A stretch of DNA of 64,000 nt from contig NC_044289.2 in NCBI RefSeq assembly GCF_004027225.2, positions 11,325,761 to 11,389,760 on the forward strand, written 5' to 3'. Positions within the stretch are counted from its first letter, which is position 1; each line of letters begins with the position of its first letter. Below the pieces are notes generated by a model. That model was not told the origin of the DNA. It searched no databases and was given only the letters and a program-made list of their open reading frames with translations. The stretch comes from Strigops habroptila (lineage: Eukaryota; Chordata; Aves; Psittaciformes; Psittacidae). This document shows, one piece after another, positions 12,901-24,667 of this stretch. Made by a program: the position numbers and the translations under genes.

Positions 12901-15900
12901 CACAGAAAGTGATGTTGTGCTTGTAGTCATTTACCTGTTTCAGCTGCTTGACTTGCACAGACTTAAGCTGAGTTAAGAGTCAGCTCTAGGGCATGTGATG
13001 ATCTAGTTGAGAGTGTTCTTTCTTTGTGGGGAAATCACCTATTGTCAAGATGAGGTGGCCTGAAACAACTGTCTCCAGATGTACGCTGACCACAGCCCCT
13101 GCTGGCTTTCTCTGGGAAGTTCTAGCCACGTTGCTGTTTTGACTTGGGCTGGGTGCTGCAGCCCATGATGTGTTTTGCTAGCACATTGCCTAAATAATTA
13201 AGATGCATTAAAAGCAGAAGCTTGTGCTGCCGAGACTTATTTTTTCAAGTCCTTTGAAAGATTAATATCTGTATATTTAATCTTGCATGAAATCCTGTAG
13301 TGAGTGCATTTCATCCACTGCTTTCATAACAGTGGGAAACTTTAGACATGCTGAAATGCTAAAAGGGGGGAAAGTCAAAATAATTAGAGTTTGTGTAGGC
13401 ACTGGGGTTTTTTCTGAGTTGCTGTAGCCCCTCCGTGGCATGGCTGCATAACAGATCGGTAGAGTTGTAGGGACCTGACAGTCATGATGAAAAGTGGGCG
13501 GTAAGTGCCTCTATGTTCTTAGGTTCTGGTGTCCCTTGCATTTCACATCTTACAGTGAATAAATAGTTAATGCCTGCTCATGCATTACATCAAGGCCTCC
13601 TTATGCTAGAAACATAAAAGAGAACAAGGCACTTAATTTTTAGATCAGTGATTGAAAGTATGCCAAATGGTATTGAGCCAGCATTTCAGGAAAAAATAGA
13701 ATCACAGAATCATAGAATGGCTTAGGTTGGAAAGGACCTTAAAATCATCCAGTTCCAACCCCCCTGCCACGGGCAGGCACGCCTCACCCTAGACCATGTC
13801 GCCCAAGGCTCTTTCCAACCTGGCCTTGAACACTGCCAGGGATGGGGTATTTACTACTTCTTTGGGCAACCTGTTCCAGTGCCTCACCACCCTCACAGTA
13901 AAGAACTTCTTCCTTATATCTAATCTGAACTTCCCTTGTTTCAGTTTGAACCCATTGCCCCTTGTCTTATCACTACAGTCCATGATGAAGAGTCCCTTCT
14001 CCAGCATCCTTGTAGGCCCCCTTGAGATATTGGAAGGCTGCTAATGCTAAGGAAATGCCAAGAAAATGCTAAATGCTAAGGAAAAAAAATGGCTTGCTAT
14101 TCCAACATCAATTTATACCAGCGTTTTCAAGACCTAAAGTCTGGTGCACTACTTAGCATGAGAAATCACCCTCTACATTTAATTTTGGCCAGAGAAATTG
14201 AATGCCTTTTTTGCTGGTTTAAAAAAAGTGCATAGTACTATTCAGTAATCTGTTCCCTCAGAGTATATTTGATACAAGCATTTAATTGTTACTGTGTTTA
14301 ACCAGTCTTTCAAGTTACAGAAGGCTAATTCCAGAATAATCTCAGTTCTAACACTTGTCAGAGCTCACATTCATGAATCCTTGAGATTTGACACCTCTTG
14401 TTAGCTTATGGTCTTCTATAGCACCCATGCACTCCCGCATGCTGCAGGCTGAATTACGCTCCGAGGTGGTTGCTACAAATAGTTGCAGCAAGTGGCATCC
14501 AATGGGTGATTGCCTCCCAAAAATAAAACTCTGCTTGAGGAGGTGATAGAAGAAAAGTTCAGAAGTTGAGGTGGATGCACATCAAACTGATCTGCAGGAT
14601 CCTGGCGGGGAACTACAAGTGTGCCCTTGGTTTTATCAGAAGGGAAGCATCTTGATAGCATTGCTGATAGCCAAGGTCAAGTGAAGTGAGAGTTTAATTA
14701 GTCTCTTCTGTCAAGAGTCTCCCATCTCAAAGGACATCTGAACACTTAATAGACTACTTGTAGGAATTCTTCTGTACTTATCTCTGGTACGTAGCCACTT
14801 CTGGTTTCAGACGTGATCAATTGCCTCCTGTGAGGGGCTCAGATGTGCTTCTATACAGTTGTAGTCCCAGTTTGGTTGGTTTGATTTGGTTTTGTTTTTC
14901 CAAAGTTGCTTGTTGCTACTTTATTACACTGTTAATATTTTTCATTATCTCTAGCAGCAAATTCCTATTTGGCATGTAATGTTTAGCATAACTTGGATAA
15001 CTTGGTTTGGATAAAAACCCTTCTCAAGTCATGTTTAGATTTTGCTTGTCTAAATACACACAACTAGATGAAACATTGTGCTCCCTGCTAATATGACTCA
15101 AGATGCCTTCCGTTTCTTTGGGGGGCTTTGATCACTGGGCATGCAGTCAAGAACTGACAGATTGCAGCATAAAACTAGGCAGAAAAGGAAGATATAACAA
15201 TAAAAGCTATGCTAAATAGACAATGAATTTGTTTTGTCTTTACTTCCCATCTAGCTCATGTCTTTTCTATTAAAAATGTATTTCCCAGTGTAGCGTGGGA
15301 AGCTGCAATTTTATTACTTCTGTATTTTAGTCTTCAAACTCCCACTGCCCCTTATGAAGTGATAATTGTTAAAGCCAGTTTTTCGAAAGGCTGTTTAAAA
15401 CCTAAAAGTTTGATATCAAGTTATGTTGAGCAGGAAGTGCCACCTGAAATATTTGAGTGAAAGGCAGACAGACTGCTGCAGCTGGGTGTTCCCTTTCTAA
15501 AAAGCCACGGGCTACTGGTGGTAAAGGTGGGAGGATATTCAGAGAACACTCTGTGTGAGTGTGTGGAAGACAAGTGTTTAAACTCACAGAAATTGTGGTA
15601 AAGGGGTATGACTGGAGGGCTGAGGAAGGAGAGAACAACTTCCTAATTTTATTTGCAGGATTTGCTGTAGATCAAGAGTTGAAAATATCCTCCTTCTGCA
15701 AAACTGTTCAAATCCTTCCACCGTGAGGAAAATAACCTCATCTCACCCATGTCATATATATTCCAATTTTGTTCCAGAAGCCAGGATCCATCTGCGCATT
15801 TGAAAGATGACTGTAGAACAACTGCATCCCCTCCCTGGAAATGGAGGGTTCATGTTTGGCACAAGCTTCAGGACTTCTAAGACAGTATTTAAAAACAAAG

Positions 15901-18900
15901 CCCAGATAGCATGAAACATTGCAAAGGTGCAAAGAAAAAAGGCTTTGTGCTAAATCTAGGGATCAGATTCAGTGTCAGCAAGTGAAAGGAAAGTTGCAGG
16001 AGGAACATGTTTTTCACTTGCCCCGAGATAATATTTTTTGATTCCTGTGCAGCTGGTGAGTTAGTGCTCTGCTGAAACTCTTTGTTGGGCGAGAAATGTG
16101 TGAAAGCTGCTGGGAAACAGCTCCGTTTCTATTTGATGCTCATAATTCATGCAGCAAGAGGATTTTGCTGGCAGTGTTTTTTGGTAGAGAAGCAAATAAG
16201 AATGATAGCTGAAGTGACTTGGGGATTACTGGACATCGTATTTATGTCAGTAGTGCAGGCTGGTCTGGGGCAGTGGTGACCTTGTGCTGGTGAAGGGCCG
16301 TTGAGGGGCTGGAGGAGTATAGTATGTCCCAAACCAGTCAAGCTACAGACCCTGCTGTAGGAAAACCAGGCATGGGTGCTCTTCAGTTTATGGACTATGG
16401 ATACAAGAGAACTGTGATAAATCATTTGCATCAGCTTCTAATTCAAAAAGTTTTCACTCTTTTTTTTTTTGTTGTTTGTTGCTTTTCTTGGGGAACAGGG
16501 AAGGGCTGAGCTCATTCTTTAGGCTTCGAGTTTTGCAGTAGATCTTGTGTGAAACATAAATCTGGCATGGTCTGTTTAATAATACTGTGGCAGGTTTTTA
16601 GACTGCCTCTTGCTCAGGACAGAACTGCATAGGTATAAATTTCAGACCATGGTGCCCTTGAATATCGAACCGGTGGCTATCTCTAACATGTCTGAAGAGA
16701 GCCTTTATTTATTCTCCTTTTGCTGCTTCGATTTTTACATTCAGTAGAATATCATGTTGCAGTGACATTTTACCTGACTATAACAAATGCTTTTTCTCTA
16801 TTTTTAAAACACCGATTTGAAAGGATGGCAACTGAGAAGTTGCTGAGGTGAACGTTGTTCGGTGGAGTCGTTATCTGCAAGTTTGAAATGCTGGCAAAGA
16901 GATGTCATGAATAGCTTACAAATCTACTCCTTAAGGAAGAAATTGTATATCAAATGATCTGTTCCTGATTTGCCCATCATTGCTGCATATGCATGGAAAG
17001 GCTGTAGGTTATGTCCTTCTGAAAGATGTGATTATGTATGTCCATCTGAATTACATAGTAGAAATCATCAGCATATTAAGACAAGATGTTGCTGTCAGTG
17101 GTGTCTGCAGCCTGAAGAACAACGAACAGCACGTGGCAGTGAGGCTTTCAGGTGAACACTGCACCTCTGGTGTTTGTCTTCAGTTGGGCATTTTTACAGA
17201 GTTAAGATTGTTCTCAAAACCTTGAGAAAAAATACATGGTTCATGAAATGGTTAAAAACTAGCTCTCTGCACATACAACGTTGCTTGAACAGTTTCGCTG
17301 CACTGCCTCCTCTCCCTGTTGGTAACGTGTTTGATCAACCTTAGAACAAGTATTTGATATCAGTCTTTACATGTGAAATGAGATTCCTTCCTTTAAAAGT
17401 TTGTCTTAGCTATTTGATCACTGTGGACTAAAATAGATAGCTTTTACAAAGACATTCAGACTTCTTACACGGAAGAATTGCTGAGGAGAAGTGAGCAGAG
17501 GAATAGGACTGAGCCTGTGGCTCAAACCAGCTCTAATTGCAGCTGTTCAGCACTGAGACTTTACCCTGAGTAACCATCTGTCAGGAGATGCTCTGTCCTT
17601 GTCCTTCTTTTCTTATTTTGCTTCTGGCATTTCTCTAAGAGAATAATGTCAGTATCCCAGGAGTCTGCCACTGCAGAGATAGATAACGCTGGAGTTTAAA
17701 AACTTCCTTTCTGGGAGTGAGTCTGTCTGTGGCATGGGTTTACAGTGAAATGTCATGCAGTAAAGTGAAATGGAGGCCATCATGTATAAGCAGTTCTCTT
17801 TTTTTTTTATTTTTTTTTGCTTTTAAAGATGCATATGCAGGTGGAAGGACAAGCTGAGCACCAGCCCAGCTGGGTCCCAGGGCTCGTGTTGTCGCACAGT
17901 GAAAGCAGAGGGCTGAGCATCCTCTGCAACTGTGTGGGCTCTAGCTCTCATTAGTCATTGGACTCCTGTCAGTCTCTCATCAGCTCATCTGTGGTGAACA
18001 GTCACGTTCTGGACCTTTACTAGTGTTGCCCTTTGGCTTTTCTTCCTCTCTCAGGAATAGCATGGCATTCACAGCCACACTGACGTTATTCCAGATGAAA
18101 ACTCTGCAATTAATTCATCCTTATAAACACACAGCGTTGCACGCAGGATGTTTTTCTGTGCTCTTAGATTTTTTTCATTGCATCGACTCTCCTCACTTCC
18201 TTCTCCCATCATCCTTGTTCTATTTAACCTGTCATCAGTCTCCTTAAGTAGCTGTAAGGAGTACATCATCTCCTTAAGATGCAGTATTTTGTTCTGCATC
18301 ACCCACTGTGCAGGTAACCCACGTCTCGATGTATTCATATTGATATATATCAGTAGACTTTTGCCCACTCCAGACTTAGCTGTACTCCAAGCATCTTCCA
18401 TACTGTTTGCCATCTGTCCTGACAAACAGTCCGAGGAACTGTCAAAGCCATTGCGTCCCTTGGCAGGCAGTTCCTTACAGTTAGCAGAAAGACTTTGTGT
18501 GTCATTATCCATGGAGGATGTCCAGTGATGCTAAATCATGTTCGAGAACATTAGTAGGGAGAGCCCATCACTGCAGATCTGCTCTGCCCTGTGGTCTGCC
18601 AACTCTGGCAATTTGTTTCTGCCTGTAGGCAGCACCCAGCACTTTAGGAGGGTGGTGGAGAAGGCTCAGCGGGCATCCATGGAAAATTGCAGCCCTAGGA
18701 CTATTTCTGACATCTAATAGTTGGTTTAAGCCATGAGCAAGGTATATTAGGTCTGTTCCCAAACTCTTAGTAGTCTAGCACTGGGTACCCTGGAAGACCT
18801 GGCAGCCATTTGCTCCGCTATAGCTGCTTAGTATGTGTTCAGTACTTGAATTAATGTTTTCTTTTCTGCATTTTTATTTGACTGTTCAATTCACTGGACT

Positions 18901-20934
18901 GTGAGGAAGGGGAATGTTGAATAATCACCTGCTTCATAATAAATTAGTGTGAAAAGGCAACTGGTGCCATGCATCAACTTAAACTGCTGTCTAGTAAAAT
19001 TGCATTAATGTGTTTAAATAATGTATAGCTTTGTGGAGGAAGTGCTTTGTCTTTCTAATGAACAGTTGCCTGATTGGAGAGACCCAAAGACTGTGTACCC
19101 TTGCAGGAAAGGTTTTGTTTTGTGTGTGCCTAGATTACTAAAGTGGATTTGTGATCCTGTGACTGCAACCAGGAAATACCTTACTTAGCAGAATATGCTG
19201 AAGAATTTCAAAAGACCTCATGAGAAATCTGCTAGCAGATGACTTTGTGTTTTGGGGACTGGTATCTCTTCCACTAAAAAGAAGAAGGATCAGGATTTCC
19301 ATATTTTAGTATTTATATACATTTTAAGGACTGATGTAAACTGCCATTAAATAGCCAGTAATTCAGTTGTTGCCTTGTAACAGGTGTCAAGCATTTCACC
19401 ATGTGTTTTGGTTCAGAAATAGCTTGAAGAATAACTGCAATAGCTGACTAATTTGAGAGCTAAACCAGGACAGCATCATCACTTGCATTTAGCTGAAGTA
19501 AAGATAAGTCACTCAATTACAACATTTGTTGCAAGTCTAAAAATTGACACTTCTTTGTTCCCAAAAAACCTTTTGGGAACCACTTGGCCTTGGATGGGAA
19601 AAGGACTGGTGCTGAGGTGAACATCTGAAGCACTTCCAGTGTCCATACTTCTTAACATTATCCTAAAATCTTGTCTGTTCTGTAGGTTGTACTATTATGT
19701 AAAGGGTGTAGCTATGGAGATCCTAGACTGTCCCAGACCATGCTTGGCATCTCTAATCAGAGAATAAAACTTTCCTGGGCCAGTTCTCAGCAAATTAGCA
19801 CACACAGGAGAGCCAGTTAAACAAAGGGCAGGCAGATAGGGAATTCAGTGAAGGGAAGCTTGTCCGCACTAGCCTGACATCTTCACATGTAGCGTGAAAT
19901 ACAAATCGTACTTGCATATTGTATCAGTATAGGGCTGACCCAAATTGACATGTTGTGTGTGTTCTGGGATTCCTTGCCATGATTGAGGTTCAGCCAGATT
20001 GTACATAACTGCCTTCTTTTTCTCCAAATGCAACTTTTGTGAATGGTTTTTTTTTTTTTGTTCTTGTTCACCTACAAGAAAGCTGGAGGGGGACTTTTGA
20101 CAAGGGCAGGTAGTGACAGGACAAGGGGAAATGGCTTTAAACTGACAGAGCGGAGATTGAGATGAGCGCTTAGGCAGAAGCTCTTCCCTGTGAGGGTGCT
20201 GAGGCGCTGGCACAGGGTGCCCAGAGAAGCTGTGGCTGCCCCATCCCTGGCAGTGTTCAAGGCCAGGTTGGACACAGGGGCTTGGAGCAACCTGCTCTAG
20301 TGGAAGGTGTCCCTGCCCGTGGCAGGGGGTTGGAATTGTATGATCTTTAAGGTCTCTTCCAACCCAACCCCTTCTGTGATTCTGTCTCCTTTTGTCACTT
20401 AGCAGAAGGAAGTTTAGTAGAAAGGGGAGGGGGAGAGAACTTCACTTCTGTTCCACCTCAGTGTAGTATTTCTGTTCTAAGCCTGCAAAATGAAGTGTTA
20501 GAAAAACAGCTCAATGGGGGACACATTTCACCGGTTTTATACACTCACGCTGTCACTAAACAGAGCATGTGATGCACCTGTAAAATGAGCAAAGGCAGCC
20601 CAGAACCCTTAGGTTCATGCCAGTCTCATTGAGAGCAGCAGTCGAGCAGAACTCTTTCCCCTTCTCCTACTGAAAGATGCATCGTGACCATCAGCTGGGC
20701 AGCAGAATCCCTGTAGATGCGTGGACAGTGGCTGCACTGATGCTGATGTCTGTTCTTCTTTTGCCTCCCTGCTAGCTGAAGACTTGGAGTGTTGATGAAC
20801 TTCAGAGGAGGCTCTCAGCCCTGGACCCCATGATGGAGCAGGAGATTGAAGAGATTCGCCAGAAGTACCAGTCGAAGCGGCAGCCGATCCTTGATGCCAT
20901 TGAAGCCAAGAAGCGGCGGCAGCAGAACTTCTGA
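778..20934 (+). CDS. STK4: STK4 (MST1), 3' end: last two coding exons
   Basis: This is the C-terminal part of serine/threonine kinase 4 (MST1), the Hippo-pathway kinase that phosphorylates LATS/MOB1 in the cytoplasm and also acts in apoptosis. Only the last two coding exons are inside the window (778-935 and 20776-20934); the kinase domain lies upstream of position 1. The first exon encodes the linker around PAKPSFLEYFEQKEKEN. The second encodes the 52-residue SARAH domain, a helical hairpin that mediates homodimerisation and binding to SAV1 and RASSF proteins. I assign STK4 rather than STK3 because the C-terminus reads DPMMEQEIEEIRQKYQSKRQ, whereas STK3 has a different central stretch. The gene is transcribed toward KCNS1, which is on the opposite strand. 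Confidence 0.95.
1945..2514. mobile_element. Solo LTR of an avian endogenous retrovirus
   Basis: A 570-bp element starts TGTTGTGG and ends AAGACA, giving the TG...CA termini of a retroviral LTR. It is flanked by near-identical 5-bp copies (TAGCC at 1940-1944, TAGCA at 2515-2519), consistent with a target-site duplication carrying one mutation. The opening segment (gtttaaccccagccagcaac) is one I recognise as a high-copy bird LTR end. No gag/pol/env remnant, primer-binding site or second LTR is adjacent, so it is a solo LTR left by recombination. I could not fix its transcriptional orientation with confidence. Confidence 0.8.
13696..14043 (-). mobile_element. CR1 retroposon, 5'-truncated
   Basis: The segment starts with the reverse complement of the CR1 tail (tagaatcacagaatcatag) and continues through the characteristic ggttggaaaggacctt, ccctgccacgggcagg and ccttgaacactgccaggg blocks. 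It is a 3'-end fragment in antisense orientation to STK4. Open frames on both strands here are CR1-derived. A short AATGCTAAGGAAA-like duplication follows at 14041-14090. Confidence 0.92.
20071..20387 (+). mobile_element. CR1 retroposon, 5'-truncated
   Basis: A sense-orientation CR1 3' end: ccatccctggcagtgttcaa, then ttggacacaggggcttggag, ending in ggtctcttccaacccaac and the tail tctgtgattctgt. It lies in the last STK4 intron about 390 bp before the SARAH exon. A run of 13 or more T residues sits just upstream near 20047. Confidence 0.93.
20776..20934 (+). CDS. STK4: STK4 last coding exon (SARAH domain, stop)
   Basis: This exon begins in phase 0 directly after the acceptor and encodes 52 residues plus TGA at 20932-20934. 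The SARAH helices start at LKTWSVDELQRRLSALD and finish with EAKKRRQQNF, the invariant vertebrate MST1/2 C-terminus. There are conservative changes relative to mammals in the first helix (SVDELQRRL), but the residues DPMMEQEIEEIRQKYQ are kept. Confidence 0.96.
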   Translation: MKTWSVDELQRRLSALDPMMEQEIEEIRQKYQSKRQPILDAIEAKKRRQQNF

Positions 20935-21901
20935 GCCACTGGTAGAATGTTCTTCCACCCTCAAACAATCAACCTCTTGCTTTTATGACTACTAAACAGA
21001 TTGATTTCTATTGAAATACGCTAGCAAAATAGAGGGCAATACTTCTGCTCATTTATTTTTCCATAGCACCTTTTGTGAACTCAGGAATGCCATTAAGTGG
21101 AAAATCCTGATGGTATGTTTTAATGTTAAACACATATTTAAAACATTATTCCGAAGGAGTTTTGTTACTGTTTTTAGGGGGGTTGTTTTTAAATGGGAGG
21201 AACAGATAGAAATAGGCTAATGGAAGTTGGCTCACTCTCTTTTCAACTGAACTTTCAGTAGTCCATTTTAAGTTAATATGGATTGTGGTATTTAACAGCT
21301 GCATCTTTTATGGGGTTTTTGTTTGTTTGTTTTTCTTTGTGAATGCACAAACTCAATTATTTCAAGCTGTTAGCTGTATCTTTCTACTGTTAAGGTACTG
21401 AAAAGTTTTAGGTCACTGAAGAGAGCGGGTGAGAACATGTACAAACTGTTCCAGCCTTTTGAAAGAAACTGAAATCTCATTTTTTTAAAAAGCCTGTAAT
21501 AAGCCCCATGCCTTACACTGTGTGCTTTAAGCAAGTGTGGTTTCTTCAAGACCTCAGTTTTGTCCTCTTTTTGTGTACATTATGAATTGATACAAGTAGA
21601 TAAAGCATGTTGTGCCTCCATCAGAAATTGCATTCTGCAATTTAAAATCCACACCGACTTAAAACCAAAAGCCAGTCGGTGGTCTGATTCCCCTTCATCT
21701 GTCTGTTTGGAAATGTCCTTTGGGGAGACCCTGCTGACGGTGGAGTGCTGGGAAAAGGAAACAGTATTTGAACGGGTGGAAGTTGCGTGAACCTCTCTCA
21801 GGAATTAGGTACTTCTGCTGTGTCTGAGAGGACTTAAAAATCTCCACAGTTGGTGAAACATTTTGTAGGCTTCATTTCAGATTTACATCTTTAGGTGCTT
21901 G

Positions 21902-21907
21902 AATAAA
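21902..21907 (+). terminator. Proximal STK4 poly(A) signal candidate
   Basis: Consensus AATAAA in sense orientation about 0.97 kb after the STK4 stop. Confidence 0.4.
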
Positions 21908-24007
21908 AACTTAATTTCACAATCCTTCACATTTCTGCAAGGTTTAGCACATCAGAAAAGTTGAACTGAAAGTGAAGACTTCGTTGAATTAACAAAGATG
22001 TGCATTTATGGTAGTGGAACGAAGGCAGAGTTGATCTGGATGAGAAGACAATTACTGATGTCCCACTGGAAGAGATTCTGTCTCTTATCTTCCAGTTCCT
22101 CTGGATGATCTTGTGTTCTTTCTTTAAATTTCCCTGATGTTCCTTCCTGGTATAGCTCAATCAATGAACATGCCCCAGCATGTACAATCGCTGTGAGGGT
22201 GGTGCAATTAACTCACACCAGAAAAGCGGAGAGTAAAATGGAAGAAGCAAAGAGCCTCGTTGCAGGGCAAAGACCAAGTGGTGCCTCTGCCCCATGGGCC
22301 GTAACAGCAGAGGTGCACAGGTTTAGCTGTATTTAGCGTATGATGAAATATTTGGACAGAGCAAGTATTTCTACTGATTTATTTTTATTTTCACTCTGAT
22401 AGAGGGAACAGTTTCCATGTCACTCTTTTGCAATAGGCCTTGGTACATTACCTAGATAATTAAACTAAATAGCAGTATCTCCTGAATCAAATGCTGCTGG
22501 AGAGGTGAAGCGTTCATTTCATGCCTCCGTAGGCTCTTTGTGCCCCTTGGAGCAGACTCTTGGCTACCGTAACAGGTATTCTCCATTGCTGTGAAAGGAA
22601 CCAAGCCATTTTTACCCCCTCTGCAGATCTGGTTGCATCCATTTGTCTCAGTTGATCTGCAGTGCGAACAGAGCTGTTCTGGAGATCAGCAAACCAGCTG
22701 TCCCTAAGGGCAAAGGGAGGCAGTAAGCAGTGTATCTAGGGTGCTGAAGTAAGAATTCATCCTGGGATAGCCAGTGAGCTGATAGCCTCAAGTGTTGGGC
22801 AAGTTTTGAATTGGCAAAGCCAGGTAATTAAAACTTCATTGTTGTTAACAGACTAAAATCCCTTAGTCTGGACTCTCCAGTGAGGTCTGGTGAAGTGGTG
22901 TGTGAACATCAGGGCTCACACAGTGCTCGTCTGGAACCTGTGCAGTATGTTTTGCCCTGGACATGTGTTCATTAGGAGTGTCCTTTGCATCAAAGAAACT
23001 CCCCCGTCTGAGGAGGGAGTTCCCTGACCAAGCGTTGGATCTTGCATTAGTCACTTGGATGGATCTGGCCCAACATCTCTGCTGTGAGAGACATGTGGAT
23101 ATGTGACATGGTAAATTGTGCACTGCTTGCATGTAGCATGGATCAAGCAGATTCTACTGGGAGTAGTTTTACCTCTGCACTGTGTAAGTAACTTTCTAGT
23201 GATCGGAGGGCATTAGAAAACCCAAGTTTTAGGTGAAACACCACAGGGTGGTGTCTATTTACAGAATATGCAAGCTGAGACTGCTGTAACTGAATGTAAG
23301 CACTCTGGAAATACTCTGCTTTGCTGATGTGATTGTCTTAAAATACAGCAAATGAACCAAAATAAGTAAAACTGGTCCAATGGCTTAACTGTCTTTGAAC
23401 CTTTCTTAAATGCTTGCAGTGGCTGAGACTTGATTATGTTTCCTGCGCTTGGAGCTCTAATGCAGAGGAATTATTTTCTCCTTCACTGATTTTCAATCTG
23501 TTAGAGAAAATAATTCCCTTTTTGGTCCCTTTGTAGAGTGGCTGGGAGCATAATACCTGCTCACTTGTCAGAGTCCTCCAGGCTAAGATCAAGGCTCGTT
23601 GCACAAGGGAAAGCTGTTCCGACAAAGTTCTTAAGCAAAAAGCCTGCTGAATTGTGAAGCTGCATTCGTGTGCTCCTTGGGCTCATCTGCACTGCTGAAA
23701 GTGTTCTGGACAAACCATTGTCTTTACTTCTAAAACCCAGAGATACTGATGATGTCAGTCATGTGAGACTTAAAAATGTGAAGTTTGTAGCTTTAACTTT
23801 TTTTGTAACAAAGAAATTAGCAACACTGGCATAAAGTGCTGACTTGAAATGCTATTTTGTAAGATCTGGCTGTTTGTATATAATAGTGTTGGGTCATTAG
23901 TTTGTATATGTATGAAACAGTAACTTTTATTGCATTCCTCTGAGTTTGATACAGGAGATTTTGTTTGATCTTTCTCAAATATCTTGCCTTATTTGTTCTA
24001 AGGTGCA

Positions 24008-24013
24008 AATAAA
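24008..24013 (+). terminator. Distal STK4 poly(A) signal candidate
   Basis: Consensus AATAAA in sense orientation about 3.07 kb after the STK4 stop, followed within 40 bases by a GT-rich segment typical of a downstream element. Confidence 0.5.
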
Positions 24014-24248
24014 CTGTCCTTACCTGAAAGCATCAGTGTGGTGACTCACATTTATGCATTAACATACTCTGGTGTATTATTGCTTATGAAGACAAGTTTT
24101 AACATGATGTGCCTTCAGTCAACCTGTGTTATACAAAATTCTGTAGGAGCATACAAGCTTTAATGAACATAAGCAGTAAACATGTCAGATACACATTTTT
24201 ATACAGGCAGTTCTTTAGCCTTAAAACATTGCTGATTCTGCACCTCAA

Positions 24249-24667
24249 GAGGAATCACTGGTTTGGGTTGGAAGGGACCTTAAAGCTCATCCAGTCCCAA
24301 CCCCCTGCCACGGGCAGGGACACCTTCCACTAGAGCAGGTTGCTCCAAGCCCCTGTGTCCAGCCTGGCCTTGAACACTGCCAGGGATGGGGCAGCCACAG
24401 CTTCTCTGGGCACCCTGTGCCAGCGCCTCAGCACCCTCACAGGGAGGAACTTCTGCCTAAGAGCTCATCTCAATCTCCCCTCTGGCAGGTTAAAGCCATT
24501 CCCCTTGGCCTGTCCCTACAGGCCCTTGTCCAAAGCCCCTCTCCAGGTTTCCTGGAGCCCCTTTAGGCACTGGAGCTGCTCTAAGGTCTCCCCTTAAGGA
24601 GCCTTCTCTTTTCCAGGCTGACCCAGCCCAGCTCTCTCAGCCTGGCTCCAGAGCAGAGCTGCTCTAG
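24249..24667 (-). mobile_element. CR1 retroposon, 5'-truncated
   Basis: The antisense CR1 3' end begins gaatcactggtttgggttgg and runs through ccccctgccacgggcaggg and ccttgaacactgccaggg to gctgacccagcccagctctc. It lies just beyond the inferred STK4 3' end. It closely resembles the copy at 20071-20387, so both probably belong to the same CR1 subfamily. Confidence 0.92.

Larger units (their letters stand above)
936..20775 (+). other. STK4: STK4 last intron (19.84 kb)
   Basis: This AT-rich intron runs from GTAAGT at 936 to the acceptor AG at 20774-20775. I see no supported gene in it. It holds a solo LTR (1945-2514) and CR1 copies (about 13696-14043 and 20071-20387), plus short homopolymer runs near 9763-9777, 16460-16472 and 17801-17818. 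Every open frame inside is short, lacks recognisable domain content, and is repeat-derived or random. Confidence 0.9.
20935..24030 (+). other. STK4: STK4 3' UTR (inferred extent)
   Basis: AT-rich sequence after the STK4 stop holds no supported gene. There are two AATAAA poly(A) signals in sense orientation, at 21902-21907 and 24008-24013. The distal one is followed by a sequence suitable for cleavage near 24030. A short (about 1 kb) and a long (about 3.1 kb) 3' UTR are therefore both possible. The right end is inferred from these signals only. Confidence 0.55.

Noticed and set aside
13789-14044. Open frames on both strands at 13789-14044, similar to those at 20072-20290 and 24340-24597
   Set aside because: All are translations of CR1 3' ends, which lie outside the CR1 reverse-transcriptase coding region.
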